Below are positions 41,235 to 50,393 of a stretch of 64,000 nt of DNA, piece by piece. Under the pieces are notes generated by a model. It searched no databases. It saw nothing but the letters and a program-made list of their open reading frames with translations, and had not been told where the DNA came from. The stretch's first letter is position 1. Each line of letters starts with the position of its first letter. This DNA is from Desulfosporosinus sp. Sb-LF (GTDB taxonomy: Bacteria > Bacillota > Desulfitobacteriia > Desulfitobacteriales > Desulfitobacteriaceae). The stretch covers positions 1-64,000 of the forward strand of contig NZ_SPQR01000009.1 in the NCBI RefSeq assembly GCF_004766055.1, written 5' to 3'. Made by a program: the position numbers and the translations under genes.

Positions 41235-42998
41235 TTAATAATTCATTGCACCCGAACCGTTGCCATTTGTTGTAGTTCCGCTCAAAATCGATTGACCAAC
41301 TTGATTTCCAGATGCATCGAATAGTTTAACTGTTAATTGGGTCATGTCTCCAAAGGCAACACTCAACGTTCTGAAGTAGTTATTGGCTCCAATGATATTT
41401 ATTTTGCCTGAAATCGCACTGCCGTTCGCCCAAACCTCATATTGAGTGGCTTCACTAATGCCAATTACATTGATTGTAAAATCGCTGGTTATGGCATCAT
41501 TAAAGGTTTTCCCTAAATTCCAAGTACCGGTTACAGGAGTAACCATCATTTGTCCAGATCCTGCACCATCAACTACTGTTCCCGACAGAATGCCTTTAGC
41601 GATCATTTGTATGCCTCCGGCATCTTTGTAAAACTTTACTACTAATTGAGATGGATCACTGAATACGATGCTACCTGTTCTGATAGTCGCATTGGTAGCT
41701 TTATACGTATCGATTTGAGCTCCGTCAGTTGTAAATAATCCATAATACGTTGCCCCAGCCGGTACAGCGCTGGCATTTAGGGTAAAGTCACTGGCGTTTC
41801 CGCCATCTACTGATTCAACTAACCAATTAGCAATGGTACTATTATTTTGAGAATTTTGGCCCCGTGACGGAGTTTGGGTTGGTTCCGGTGTTGGATTTTG
41901 AGTCGGCTCAGAAGCCGGTGTCGTAGCAACACCTATAGCCTCTTTCCCAATACTATCAATTTGTTCCTGACTCACTCCGGCTGCCTTCGCAGCTTCAACC
42001 ACTTCAGACTTGATGACCTCAGTCTCGGATTTTATCGTATCGATGGTCTTTAGCACTTGTTCTATAGTCTGCTGGTTATCTTGAAGAACTTGCTTCACGG
42101 CTTCCAATTTATCAGATTTCTGCAGACTACTCATAAACTCTTTGCCAAAACTAGCTAGCTCAACTAATTTAGAGGACGTACCAATAGCCGCTTTAATATC
42201 ATTAATATTGCCCGTTTGGCTGAAGGTTTTCTGTTGCTCCTTAGTTTTATCCGCCAACTCCATCGTCCGTTCAGTAATATCATTAATTAAATGCACAAGG
42301 ATTTCTGGTTGAGTATTCTTGATCAATCTCTGAGGATCTATTGCTTGCTTATCTGGCAACGGCTCGGTTAATGAAACCAGTTTCAAGGTCTGACCCATTG
42401 TCACTAACTGGACTGGTGCAGCCTTAGTATCTTCATTATTTTGCGTAACTCCTACTGTACCATCAATAACGTCACTTTGGGTTGAACCCGTTTCTTGATC
42501 GATACTAACCAAATATAAGGTACCACGCACGCCCATCACCGCCGTTGGCGTCTCAACTTCATATTTGTCATCAATATTTACAAGGCTTTTAACTTTACTC
42601 CAAACACTACCCGCCCACAATTGAATAGAAGACTGGTGTCCATCTTTCCAGGATGTGATACGAGCTTGACGTCGAGAGGATACCGAAATAGTATCACTTG
42701 AGGTTAATTGTTGAATATTTATGTAGGAGCTAGCTCCAATAGTGGCTTCTGTTCCGTCTTCATACGAGAGTTTGGCAGTACCGTTCTTACCTGTACGCAG
42801 CCAATCGCCCTGAACCAGTTCAGTCCCATCCACAGCAGGGAATTCACGCAGCCCTCCCCCTATCTTGATGATTACTTCCCCTTTGACACTGCTCAATTTC
42901 ACCGTAGGCTGGGCAGCTGAAGCTTTCTTAGGTGAAAGGATCACTTGGCTACAAATAAGGACCAGTACTATAAAAATAGTTGTTAATTTAATTTTCAT
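41235..42998 (-). CDS. Secreted FecR-domain protein
   Basis: A 587-residue exported protein. Signal peptide MKIKLTTIFIVLVLICSQV... ends near KKASA. A FecR domain (about 30-200) has GEVIIKIGGGLREFPAVDG, LVQGDWLRTGKNGTAKLSY and TPTAVMGVRGTLYLVSID. A helical region (about 230-360) and a proline/threonine-rich linker (EPTQNPTPEPTQTPSRGQN) follow, then two similar beta modules (SDFTLNASAVPAGATYYG and SDFTINVIGISEATQYEV). Without a TonB system or outer membrane, the FecR domain here is likely a wall-associated binding or scaffolding module. It lies just upstream of the large repeat protein; the two may work together. Confidence 0.85.
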   Translation of the reverse strand: MKIKLTTIFIVLVLICSQVILSPKKASAAQPTVKLSSVKGEVIIKIGGGLREFPAVDGTELVQGDWLRTGKNGTAKLSYEDGTEATIGASSYINIQQLTSSDTISVSSRRQARITSWKDGHQSSIQLWAGSVWSKVKSLVNIDDKYEVETPTAVMGVRGTLYLVSIDQETGSTQSDVIDGTVGVTQNNEDTKAAPVQLVTMGQTLKLVSLTEPLPDKQAIDPQRLIKNTQPEILVHLINDITERTMELADKTKEQQKTFSQTGNINDIKAAIGTSSKLVELASFGKEFMSSLQKSDKLEAVKQVLQDNQQTIEQVLKTIDTIKSETEVIKSEVVEAAKAAGVSQEQIDSIGKEAIGVATTPASEPTQNPTPEPTQTPSRGQNSQNNSTIANWLVESVDGGNASDFTLNASAVPAGATYYGLFTTDGAQIDTYKATNATIRTGSIVFSDPSQLVVKFYKDAGGIQMIAKGILSGTVVDGAGSGQMMVTPVTGTWNLGKTFNDAITSDFTINVIGISEATQYEVWANGSAISGKINIIGANNYFRTLSVAFGDMTQLTVKLFDASGNQVGQSILSGTTTNGNGSGAMNY

Positions 42999-43125
42999 TT
43001 TTCGTCGAACTCTCCCTCTATATTGAAATGGCGCAACTTGGATATATGGGCGTTTTCAAGTAGATATCTTCCTATTTATTGCGTATGATGAATAATTACG
43101 AATTTGGAATATTCTTCATGAAACT

Positions 43126-43165
43126 AATAAAATCCTGCAATAATTTTGTATTGCAGGATTTTATT
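43126..43165. terminator. Hairpin, probable bidirectional terminator
   Basis: A 17-bp perfect stem (AATAAAATCCTGCAATA and its complement) with a 6-base loop, T-rich on both sides. Confidence 0.7.
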
Positions 43166-43213
43166 ATTAAATTTATTTAATTCTGTGTAAAATGATTGCG
43201 TTCAGTCTTCCCT

Positions 43214-43257
43214 ATAATTGGCTGTTTGACTATTTTGGTAGTCAAACAGCCAATTAT
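43214..43257. repeat. 19-bp perfect inverted repeat downstream of yhbY
   Basis: ATAATTGGCTGTTTGACTA and its exact complement, separated by 6 bases, 56 bases past the yhbY stop. No T-run follows; it may be a terminator or a protein site. The 42999-43312 gap otherwise holds only the hairpin at 43126. Confidence 0.55.
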
Positions 43258-43312
43258 CAGCATCAGAGCGCAAGAATCATACGGGTAACTGTACCTTTCC
43301 CATCACCAAGCC

Positions 43313-43606
43313 TTACTTCGGCAGAATTATCATCGGTTTAGTCTTAGACTGCCTGAACAACAAGAAATTCCGCCCGATGACTTGTACAAGTTCCGCCCCA
43401 GCCTGCTCGGCTAGCTCAGCCGCCAAGGTTTTGGGTTCATCAGGACTGTTTTGTAAAACCCGACACTTAATCAATTCTCGGGCCTCCAAAGCCTCGTTCG
43501 TTTGAGCAACCACCATTTCCCCAATTCCGCCCTTGCCCACTTGCAGAATAGGCACCATTTCATTTCCCATGGATCTTAAATGACGTTTTTGTTTACCTGT
43601 CAACAC
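43313..43606 (-). CDS. yhbY: Ribosome-assembly RNA-binding protein YhbY (CRS1-YhbY domain)
   Basis: A 97-residue basic protein that binds pre-50S ribosomal RNA. It begins LTGKQKRHLRSMGNEMVP and contains the GKGG RNA-binding loop (VGKGGIGEMVV) and LVQVIGRNFLLFR at the end, all typical. It is alone on the minus strand between surface proteins and an export cluster. The length equals that of family members. Confidence 0.93.
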   Translation of the reverse strand: MLTGKQKRHLRSMGNEMVPILQVGKGGIGEMVVAQTNEALEARELIKCRVLQNSPDEPKTLAAELAEQAGAELVQVIGRNFLLFRQSKTKPMIILPK

Positions 43607-43795
43607 GCATATTTCCTCCCAAATTTCAAACTGATATAGAAGAGCCGCAAACTAACAGCCTCAGGCCTACTCTTCAAATACACTACTTATACTTTTCAAT
43701 TACTACATTAAACATTTCTAACTAACTTTCTTAGATACTCTGAGATATCCCTAAGATTTTGAAGTATCCTAAAGTTTCGGCTCTCTTCTACACCT

Positions 43796-44995
43796 TTACT
43801 CATACCTCAACGCTGTCATCGGCTCTAGTTTAGCAGCCTTTACTGCCGGATAGAAACCGAAAAAGAGTCCCACTCCAATAGAGAAGGAAACAGCAAAGAC
43901 AATTGCCCATCCCGACAAGAGCGGGGGCCAATGCAAGAGATAGGCCACCATCAAGGCACTCCCAGCTCCTAATGCGATCCCCACGATTCCCCCGACCAGG
44001 GATAAAACCATGGCTTCTATTAGAAACTGCGTTAGAATATCACGTTCTTTCGCTCCCACAGCTTTACGCAACCCAATTTCACGAGTGCGTTCCGTCACAG
44101 AAACCAGCATAATGTTCATAATACCGATCCCTCCTACAAAAAGAGAAATTCCGGCCACCAAACCGATAACGCTTGTCAAGATACGCGTAATCTTATTGGC
44201 TGATTGAACCAACTGTTGCACATTATAAGCCTCATACTGATTCGTGGTGCCATGGCGCACGTTCAAGATACGCTTAGCATTTGAGATCGCACTTTCTAAA
44301 TCCGTCTCTCGTGAGGTTGCGCCTTCGAGTTGGTCGACACGCTGTGACTGAAAAACGTCCGACCACGTTCCCCAAGGAACATAGGCATAAGCATTCTGAG
44401 GCCCCACATCAAATTGGGCAAAAGCGGACTTATCCTTAGCCAAAACCCCAATCACCCGACAGGGCACATTGTTGATGATCACTTGCTGTCCAAGAGGATT
44501 TCCAGCGCCAAATAAAGCATCTCTCAACGTCTCATCGATCACCACCACTCGGCGTCCCGACGAAAATTCCTCATCCGTGAAAAACCGACCTTTGGCCGTT
44601 TCCCGACGGCGCAACTCAGCAAATTCAGGGGTCGTTCCCACGACCATGGCTGAAGAACGCTTTTGATTCACCTCTAACGCAGTATACTCAATACTCGCTG
44701 GCAGCAAGGTTTTGACTTGAGGTAGCGCCCGTCTCAAGCTTTCCCCATCCTGAATCGTCAAGCGATCCCCTTCGGCCTGTCCGGTATTTCCGACCGTTTT
44801 CGTATACAGTACGAACAAGTTGACCCCGCTTTTCTCCATTTCCTGCATGATGGCGGCCTTGCCCCCTAGCCCGATGGTAACGACGGCAATCACGGCAGCA
44901 ATTCCGATGATGATTCCCAACATCGTTAACCCTGTCCGCAGCTTATTCGTACGCAAGCTAAAGAGTGCTCCCCGTAGGGCTTCAAGCAGGTTCAT
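43796..44995 (-). CDS. MacB-like ABC exporter permease (FtsX family)
   Basis: A 399-residue membrane protein. The N-terminal helix (TMLGIIIGIAAVIAVVTIG) is followed by a large extracytoplasmic MacB periplasmic-core domain (about 45-250) and three C-terminal helices. The FtsX region has GGIGIMNIMLVSVTERTREI. It overlaps the adaptor gene by four bases. The ATPase that normally sits with such permeases is missing from this cluster, although a homologous complete cluster exists at 59074-61849. Confidence 0.88.
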   Translation of the reverse strand: MNLLEALRGALFSLRTNKLRTGLTMLGIIIGIAAVIAVVTIGLGGKAAIMQEMEKSGVNLFVLYTKTVGNTGQAEGDRLTIQDGESLRRALPQVKTLLPASIEYTALEVNQKRSSAMVVGTTPEFAELRRRETAKGRFFTDEEFSSGRRVVVIDETLRDALFGAGNPLGQQVIINNVPCRVIGVLAKDKSAFAQFDVGPQNAYAYVPWGTWSDVFQSQRVDQLEGATSRETDLESAISNAKRILNVRHGTTNQYEAYNVQQLVQSANKITRILTSVIGLVAGISLFVGGIGIMNIMLVSVTERTREIGLRKAVGAKERDILTQFLIEAMVLSLVGGIVGIALGAGSALMVAYLLHWPPLLSGWAIVFAVSFSIGVGLFFGFYPAVKAAKLEPMTALRYE

Positions 44996-46200
44996 GTACT
45001 CCCACTTCCCATATCAGGCGTTACCGGCATTCCTTCCGAAAACTCGGTTGAGGGATTCAGCATCACTAATTCCCCTACTTTTAGCCCGGCAGTGATTTCC
45101 TGATGCGTGTCATTCCCTATCCCAATCTTCACGTCCGTCTTTTGAAGACGACCCCCTTGGATACGATAGACATAACTTTTGTTCCCTTCCTGAAACAGAG
45201 CTTCTTGAGGTACCGCCAAGACTCCTTCTCTGGTGGCAACGACGATTCTTATCGTAACACTTGAACCCGGCTTCAGCCCAACGGGTACTTTATCTAAACT
45301 GATCTTCACGCCCACCGTCGGCGAGGAGTTCCCCTGGACACTCGGTTGAGCTACCGCCTCTGGTGCCATCTCGGCAATCGCGCCTTGAACCGACGCACTT
45401 CCCAGCACTTTACTGGTAACCGTCACTTTAAGACCAAGTTGAACTTTTCCCGCATCCACTTCATTCAGTTGCGACTCGACATTCATCTGGGAAAGATTTG
45501 CCAAGACCACAAGCGGTTGTTGAACAGAAGAAAGGTTCCCTTCCTGGGCATTGACCTCAAGGACAGTTCCAGCGATGGTCGATTTATAAACCATTTGGCT
45601 CTGTTGCACTTGAACAACCTTTAGAGCTTCCTGAGCCTGTTTTAAAGCTGCCTTGCTTTGTGCCAAAGCGCCCTCAGCCTGCCTAACCGTACTCGAATTA
45701 ATAGCATTCCCCTGAGGAATGCTATTTTGCTGATCAGCCGTAAACTGCGGAAGCGAGGAACCTGTAGCATCAGCACCGGAAGCACTTGCAGCACTGCTAA
45801 TACTGAGAACAGCGGAACTTTGAGCTTTCTTCAGCTCGTCTAAATTGGCTTGAGCTGAATTGACACCTGTTTGAGCTGCCTCGACATTCGCTTTAGCCTG
45901 AGCAACTTGGGCATCTGGAAGGGTTGAATCTAAAGTCACGAGAGTTTGGCCCGATTGGACGGAATCTCCAACCTTCACCGCCACCTTCGAGACAAGACCT
46001 GGGGTTAAAACACGAACCTCTTGGCGAGAAACTGGAACAACGCTCCCCGTCGCAAAGACTTCTTCCTGCATTGAGATCGGGGCTACCGCAATAGCCTTGA
46101 CCTTCATAGGTCCCTGGGACCTTCCCCACATCCACCATGCACCTGAGGCTAACGCAAGAATCAAGAGTATCCCAAATCCCCACCAAAGACGTTTCTTCAC
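44992..46200 (-). CDS. Efflux adaptor protein (MacA/HlyD family)
   Basis: A 402-residue protein with one N-terminal membrane anchor (LWWGFGILLILALASGAWW). It has a lipoyl/biotinyl-like domain (VSKVAVKVGDSVQSGQTLV), a coiled-coil hairpin (about 90-190) and a beta-barrel with GLKPGSSVTIRIVVATREG. The start is GTG at 46200 after GGGGG; an ATG at 46254 would add residues that fit no family. It probably links the downstream permease with its substrate outside the membrane; substrate unknown. Confidence 0.85.
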   Translation of the reverse strand: MKKRLWWGFGILLILALASGAWWMWGRSQGPMKVKAIAVAPISMQEEVFATGSVVPVSRQEVRVLTPGLVSKVAVKVGDSVQSGQTLVTLDSTLPDAQVAQAKANVEAAQTGVNSAQANLDELKKAQSSAVLSISSAASASGADATGSSLPQFTADQQNSIPQGNAINSSTVRQAEGALAQSKAALKQAQEALKVVQVQQSQMVYKSTIAGTVLEVNAQEGNLSSVQQPLVVLANLSQMNVESQLNEVDAGKVQLGLKVTVTSKVLGSASVQGAIAEMAPEAVAQPSVQGNSSPTVGVKISLDKVPVGLKPGSSVTIRIVVATREGVLAVPQEALFQEGNKSYVYRIQGGRLQKTDVKIGIGNDTHQEITAGLKVGELVMLNPSTEFSEGMPVTPDMGSGST

Positions 46201-46244
46201 ATTTTTACCCCCAAACGCCCAAAATTCCTTTCTCGAACGACCCT

Positions 46245-47519
46245 CTAAACCCAATCAAAGCTTACGCCAGCAATCTCCACTTTATCCCCCTCTTTAATCC
46301 CTTGCTCACGGAGGGCCTCATCAATTCCCATGGCTTTTAAAATATTTTGGAATCGATAAACACTCGCTTCACGCTCAAAGAAGGTCATCTTAACGTGTTT
46401 TTCAATTTCTTTACCAACTACGATAAACGAGCCCTCTTCCTTCAAGATTTCAAAGCGCTTATCGGACTGTGCCTTCGTCACCAAGTGTTCTGTCGGCAGG
46501 TTGAAAATCTCTGGTACCGGTGTATCCGGTAAGAGCTGTGCAATACGATAGATCAAGGGTTGTAGCCCTTCTCCCGTCGCGGCAGAAACTGCGAAAATCT
46601 CTTGACCCTCGTCCACTACTTCCTTCAAACGTTGCAAATTTTCCTCAGTACCCGGAATATCTATTTTATTGGCCACAATAATCACGGGTCGCTTGGCGAG
46701 TTCTGGACTGTAGAGCCGAAGCTCTTCCTGAATAATCCGTAAATCTTCTAACGGATCCCGCTCTTCTGACCCTGAGATGTCCAACACATGCAGGATCAAG
46801 CGAGTTCGCTCTGTATGCCGTAAAAATTCATGCCCTAATCCAGCCCCAGTATGAGCCCCCTCAATAAGCCCCGGAATATCGGCCATAACAAAACTCTGAC
46901 CATCTTCCAGCTCAACCACGCCTAGGTTTGGAACAAGGGTGGTAAAATGATAATCGGCAATCTTCGGCTTGGCCGCCGAGACCTTCGAAATGATCGTGGA
47001 CTTGCCCACATTCGGAAAACCAACCAGCCCAACATCCGCTAAGAGCTTTAGCTCCAAGCGCAGCCAATGTTCCACACCTGGTTCTCCGTTTTCAGCTAAC
47101 GTCGGGGCTTTATTCGTGTTACTCATAAACCGAGCATTGCCTCTGCCGCCCCGTCCACCGGCAGCAACAATGACACGCTGATCATGTTCGGTAATATCCG
47201 CAAGGACTTCACCCGTATCATCATCTAGGACGACCGTACCCACCGGAATACGAAGAATTGAATCTTCTCCACCTCGACCACTCATATTCTTCGCTTGTCC
47301 GTGGTCACCCCGATTCCCCTTGTAATGCCGCTTATAGCGAAAGTCTACAAGGGTTCTTAAACCTTCATCCCCAACAAAAACTATATTCCCCCCGCGGCCG
47401 CCATCTCCACCGCTTGGCCCGCCTTCTGGAACATACTTTTCCCGACGGAAGGCGACGGCTCCCGCCCCACCGTCTCCACCTTTAACATAAATCTTGGCCT
47501 GATCGTAAAACATAAACAT
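46245..47519 (-). CDS. obg: Obg GTPase
   Basis: A 424-residue essential GTPase of ribosome assembly and stress/sporulation control. The glycine-rich Obg fold occupies about 1-160 (GGDGGAGAVAFRREKYVPEG, GGRGGRGN). The G domain has G1 GFPNVGKST, G3 DIPGLIEGAH, G4 NKID and G5 SAATGEG. A C-terminal OCT domain (about 345-424) is the Firmicute form. The ATG follows AAGGAGA. It lies 38 bases downstream of spo0B, as in many spore formers. Confidence 0.96.
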   Translation of the reverse strand: MFMFYDQAKIYVKGGDGGAGAVAFRREKYVPEGGPSGGDGGRGGNIVFVGDEGLRTLVDFRYKRHYKGNRGDHGQAKNMSGRGGEDSILRIPVGTVVLDDDTGEVLADITEHDQRVIVAAGGRGGRGNARFMSNTNKAPTLAENGEPGVEHWLRLELKLLADVGLVGFPNVGKSTIISKVSAAKPKIADYHFTTLVPNLGVVELEDGQSFVMADIPGLIEGAHTGAGLGHEFLRHTERTRLILHVLDISGSEERDPLEDLRIIQEELRLYSPELAKRPVIIVANKIDIPGTEENLQRLKEVVDEGQEIFAVSAATGEGLQPLIYRIAQLLPDTPVPEIFNLPTEHLVTKAQSDKRFEILKEEGSFIVVGKEIEKHVKMTFFEREASVYRFQNILKAMGIDEALREQGIKEGDKVEIAGVSFDWV

Positions 47520-47557
47520 ACTTGATTCTCCTTAACTGTTAAGATCTCCTCAATGAA

Positions 47558-48073
47558 TCACTTTATTTCAGGGCTTTTAGTAAACCTAACCGTTTTATCA
47601 TAGAGAACAGTTTCCTCATCCGATAAGATATACTGACAAGAAAATCCTCCTGGTTCGTCATACAAATACACCTCAGAAATTAGATCTTTAAGCTGCTTAG
47701 ACTGTGAAGACACTTCCAAGCATTCTCTAGTGTACCCGTATAAGCCCTCTACATATTCTTCCTGCCAGTGAACTTGCCAAAAATCTTCTCGCTGCATCTC
47801 CTCGGGAAAATCAATCGAAGCGGTAATGCCTTCCAGCCTAAGACGAATAATAAAGCCCAGCAAGATCGCCGCAAGCCCTGATTCTGGAATTTGAGCCAAC
47901 TTCTGTTCTTCCAAAGACGCAGCGACCGTCTCCCGCATGTAGGCAAGAGCCTTTTCGGGTTGGTTAAGCTGTAGATTACCCATGATCACCTGCCAATGAT
48001 TCAGAAAGTCATGCCTCTGAAGGCGATACCACTGCAACAGCTCCGACAACAACATAGTTTCAACCTGTGCCAT
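47558..48073 (-). CDS. spo0B: Sporulation initiation phosphotransferase Spo0B
   Basis: A 171-residue protein of the sporulation phosphorelay, which moves phosphate from Spo0F to Spo0A. The phospho-accepting histidine is in RLQRHDFLNHWQVIMGNLQL (about residues 18-37), with helices forming the four-helix bundle. The C-terminal part is weakly ATPase-like. It is the gene next to obg and the rpmA operon, the classical position. The ATG at 48073 follows GAGAGG. In Clostridia orphan kinases often phosphorylate Spo0A directly, so its exact role may differ from that in Bacillus. Confidence 0.83.
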   Translation of the reverse strand: MAQVETMLLSELLQWYRLQRHDFLNHWQVIMGNLQLNQPEKALAYMRETVAASLEEQKLAQIPESGLAAILLGFIIRLRLEGITASIDFPEEMQREDFWQVHWQEEYVEGLYGYTRECLEVSSQSKQLKDLISEVYLYDEPGGFSCQYILSDEETVLYDKTVRFTKSPEIK

Positions 48074-48219
48074 ATAAATCAAATTCCTCTCATTGAGTTT
48101 GTACTATATGAGTTTTCGTAGAACTTATATAGTGCCCAGCGCCTATACATTGCTAAGTCCAAAATTCGAACCTCGAACTTTTACCTCAAGCCTTGGCATA
48201 TGTACCTATACACGAATAA

Positions 48220-48243
48220 AACCCCTGGGAAAACCCAGGGGTT
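48220..48243 (-). terminator. Terminator of the rplU-prp-rpmA operon
   Basis: AACCCCTGGG and CCCAGGGGTT around AAAA, followed on the minus strand by TTATTCG after the TTT of the stem. It is 16 bases after the rpmA stop. Confidence 0.8.
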
Positions 48244-48258
48244 AATAATCAAAACAGC

Positions 48259-48564
48259 TTATTGGGCTATAGCTACCGGTGTTGAACGTTCAGCATAAAT
48301 ACTTACTTGTTTGTGCAACCGATCTTTATGCTCGAATTTAACATAACCGTCAATCAGAGCAAACAAAGTATCATCTTTACCCAAACCACAATTCTTCGCG
48401 GGATGGAACTTTGTTCCGCGTTGACGTACGATAATCGTACCAGCTTGTACGAATTGACCGTCGCCACGTTTCACACCAAGACGTTGAGCGTTGCTATCCC
48501 GGCCGTTACGCGAGCTACCAACCCCTTTTTTATGGGCGAAAAGTTGAAGATTCATTTTTAGCAT
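48259..48564 (-). CDS. rpmA: 50S ribosomal protein L27
   Basis: A 101-residue ribosomal protein. The N-terminal extension MLKMNLQLF precedes [15 protein letters not shown]. Firmicute L27 is cut after this extension by the protease Prp, encoded just upstream, to expose the N-terminus that reaches the peptidyl-transferase centre. The ATG at 48564 follows GGAGG and overlaps the prp stop by 7 bases (ATGCTAA). Confidence 0.97.
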   Translation of the reverse strand: MLKMNLQLFAHKKGVGSSRNGRDSNAQRLGVKRGDGQFVQAGTIIVRQRGTKFHPAKNCGLGKDDTLFALIDGYVKFEHKDRLHKQVSIYAERSTPVAIAQ

Positions 48565-48890
48565 GGAGTCCACCTCCTTCGATCTATAAATATATAATCT
48601 TGACCGTAAGTCGTTTGTATTAATTCAATGCCTAACACCATGGTTTGCAAAATCCACTGAGCCTTCTCCAGTTCTTGCTCTGCGATACCAAAAAGCTGAC
48701 AGGCGAGATGTCCATCCCCCTGCTGTACTTTAGGAGCCACCGACAAGAAATGTTCCAACCCATTGTAGGCCGCAATGCTCAGTGCGGAAACACCTGCACA
48801 GACAATATCTTGACCCTCACTCGCAAAACCAGCATGTCCAGACAACTCGAATTCACGTATCCGCCCTTGATCATCCGCCCAAACTATCAA
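48558..48890 (-). CDS. prp: Ribosomal-processing cysteine protease Prp
   Basis: A 110-residue protease that removes the N-terminal extension of L27. The catalytic histidine and cysteine are in [20 protein letters not shown] (about residues 19-38). It starts at TTG 48890 after AGAAGG; a longer frame running back into rplU has no ribosome site and is not the gene. The order rplU-prp-rpmA is the conserved Firmicute arrangement. Confidence 0.93.
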   Translation of the reverse strand: MIVWADDQGRIREFELSGHAGFASEGQDIVCAGVSALSIAAYNGLEHFLSVAPKVQQGDGHLACQLFGIAEQELEKAQWILQTMVLGIELIQTTYGQDYIFIDRRRWTPC

Positions 48891-48909
48891 GCGAATGCCT
48901 TCTTGACAC

Positions 48910-49221
48910 TTACGCTTGGAGCGCTTCGACAACAACTTTTGTGTAGGGTTGACGATGTCCTTGTTTGCGACGATAGTTTTTCTTAGACTTGAATTTGAAG
49001 ACAATAATCTTCTCCCCTTTGCCATGCTCAACAACCTTGAGCACTGCTGTAGCACCAGCCACGACTGGGGTTCCAATACTAACCACACCGTCTTTTTCCG
49101 TGAGGAGAACCTTATCAATCGTTACGGCATCCCCTACGTTGGCTTCTAATTTCTCAACGTAAAGTACATCGCCCTCTTGAACCTTGAATTGTTTACCACC
49201 GGTTTCAATCACTGCGTACAT
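48910..49221 (-). CDS. rplU: 50S ribosomal protein L21
   Basis: A 103-residue ribosomal protein, the normal length. It starts [20 protein letters not shown] and has the C-terminal RNA-binding segment [19 protein letters not shown]. The ATG at 49221 follows GGGAGG; an upstream start at 49239 would add six residues. It is first in the rplU-prp-rpmA operon. Confidence 0.97.
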   Translation of the reverse strand: MYAVIETGGKQFKVQEGDVLYVEKLEANVGDAVTIDKVLLTEKDGVVSIGTPVVAGATAVLKVVEHGKGEKIIVFKFKSKKNYRRKQGHRQPYTKVVVEALQA

Positions 49222-49329
49222 TTTTATTACACCTCCCATGCCCTAGACTCGCCATTGCAGGTCGGTTTTTCTTAAACAAAAAAACCCGTTATACCTGATT
49301 CGCGCGGTTGCGGTGAGAAGTCACCACAT
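49222..49329 (-). ncRNA. L21-leader-like regulatory RNA
   Basis: The transcript leader between the sigma-A promoter and rplU has a small GGTGA-CTTC-TCACC hairpin, then a long bulged stem. In this stem CAGGT pairs with ACCTG and CGG(G)TTTTT with AAAAACCG. Position and size fit the L21 leader family, thought to mediate autoregulation. The assignment rests on context and hand folding. Confidence 0.55.
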
Positions 49330-49335
49330 TTAAGT

Positions 49336-49365
49336 ATTTTAGCATTTGAGCACTTCATTTGTCAA
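49336..49365 (-). promoter_or_regulatory. Sigma-A promoter of the rplU operon
   Basis: The minus strand reads TTGACA, an 18-base spacer, then TAAAAT. This is a near-consensus vegetative promoter placing the start of transcription about 108 bases before rplU. Confidence 0.8.
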
Positions 49366-49387
49366 ATAAAGTTTGCAACGACTGTTG

Positions 49388-49777
49388 TCAACGCCTCAAT
49401 AATTTCCTTAACCCACGAACACTCATAACAACACCCATATAAATTGCAAACGCGACTATGAAACCCCAGAGACCTTCTACAATATCTTGGAATTCCATAT
49501 TGCCACGACCTGTTATCTTTTGCTCAATCTCAATGGCGAAAACAAAAACAGCCATAACAGTAAACGTATAGAAAAAGGAAATCGCCGTGAGGCTATACTG
49601 GACAAGATACTTAAACAACTTATGAACAAAAAGAAAAAGTATAATTCCTATAAGCCCAATGACCAAGAAATGGAGTTGTTTATCGTTGAATTTTAGGCCC
49701 ATCAACTTCGTCAATAAGATTAATTTGTCGTGGAAATAGTTCACAATGCTAGTTATGAATTTCAACGTACTACTCAA
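49388..49777 (-). CDS. Four-span membrane protein of unknown function
   Basis: A 129-residue protein with about three to four hydrophobic segments (HFLVIGLIGIILFLFVHKLF, LTAISFFYTFTVMAVFVFAI and GLWGFIVAFAIYMGVVMSV). A conserved-looking acidic/polar piece, EIEQKITGRGNMEFQDIVEG, lies between the last two and recalls VanZ-like proteins. It starts at TTG 49777 after GGAGGT. It is a single gene; function unknown. Confidence 0.7.
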   Translation of the reverse strand: MSSTLKFITSIVNYFHDKLILLTKLMGLKFNDKQLHFLVIGLIGIILFLFVHKLFKYLVQYSLTAISFFYTFTVMAVFVFAIEIEQKITGRGNMEFQDIVEGLWGFIVAFAIYMGVVMSVRGLRKLLRR

Positions 49778-49994
49778 TATTATTTACCTCCGAGGGTTTC
49801 TTGCTTGAGCCCTCTATCTAAAGACCTTTTTCATACCTACTCGATACTAGAATTTCTGGAGCACAATCTTGCTAAACTCTTTCAAGTATGAACAATAGCT
49901 TCAATCTGAGAAGAATTAAGTGCAAGTGAATCGGTCAAAAAAATTCGTCCCCTCATCGAAGGTTGCTGCTAATTAATTAAGTTTTAGGAACTGT

Positions 49995-50393
49995 TTACTC
50001 ACCGAGTCTTATTTTAATTTCCTCAAGCAAATTAACAAGTGCAATGGCATATTTCGCTTGTATATTATGACATATTTCAATCGCCAATTGTTCATTGTAG
50101 ATGTGTGCTGTTGAATTTCTGTCACTGAGCATAGAAAGCCACAATTCGTCATCTTTGATAAGCTCTGCCGCAAAGGCTTCACGCAAGACCGTCTTCGGAG
50201 AATTCAGGCCTGTTAAGCCCTCATATTCAAAGACTGCCTTTAAAGTTTTCCACGCAAGCTCAAAGGTAAACACAAAACGCTGTATTACCCCATCTCTTAA
50301 CAGGTCATCGGATTCATCGTATTTGGCGATCCCTTCTTTTAGTCTGGAAAGTGCATTGTCAAAATTAGTGACTTTTATGTTTGGTTCGCTCAT
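49995..50393 (-). CDS. HepT/HI0074-type nucleotidyltransferase-substrate-binding protein
   Basis: A 132-residue all-helical protein of the HI0074/HepT-like superfamily. The R-x4-H motif is visible in SDRNSTAHIYNE (about residues 86-97), the site that in HepT toxins is essential and becomes AMPylated. The helix DGVIQRFVFTFELAWKTLKA is typical. It overlaps the upstream nucleotidyltransferase gene by 29 bases; the ATG at 50393 follows AAGGTG. Together they form a toxin-antitoxin-like (type VII) or two-protein nucleotidyltransferase unit. Confidence 0.88.
   Translation of the reverse strand: MSEPNIKVTNFDNALSRLKEGIAKYDESDDLLRDGVIQRFVFTFELAWKTLKAVFEYEGLTGLNSPKTVLREAFAAELIKDDELWLSMLSDRNSTAHIYNEQLAIEICHNIQAKYAIALVNLLEEIKIRLGE

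Noticed and set aside
48891-49118. Long N-terminal extension of Prp
   Set aside because: It is the other frame of rplU. A TTG with a ribosome site at 48890 gives the normal 110-residue protein.
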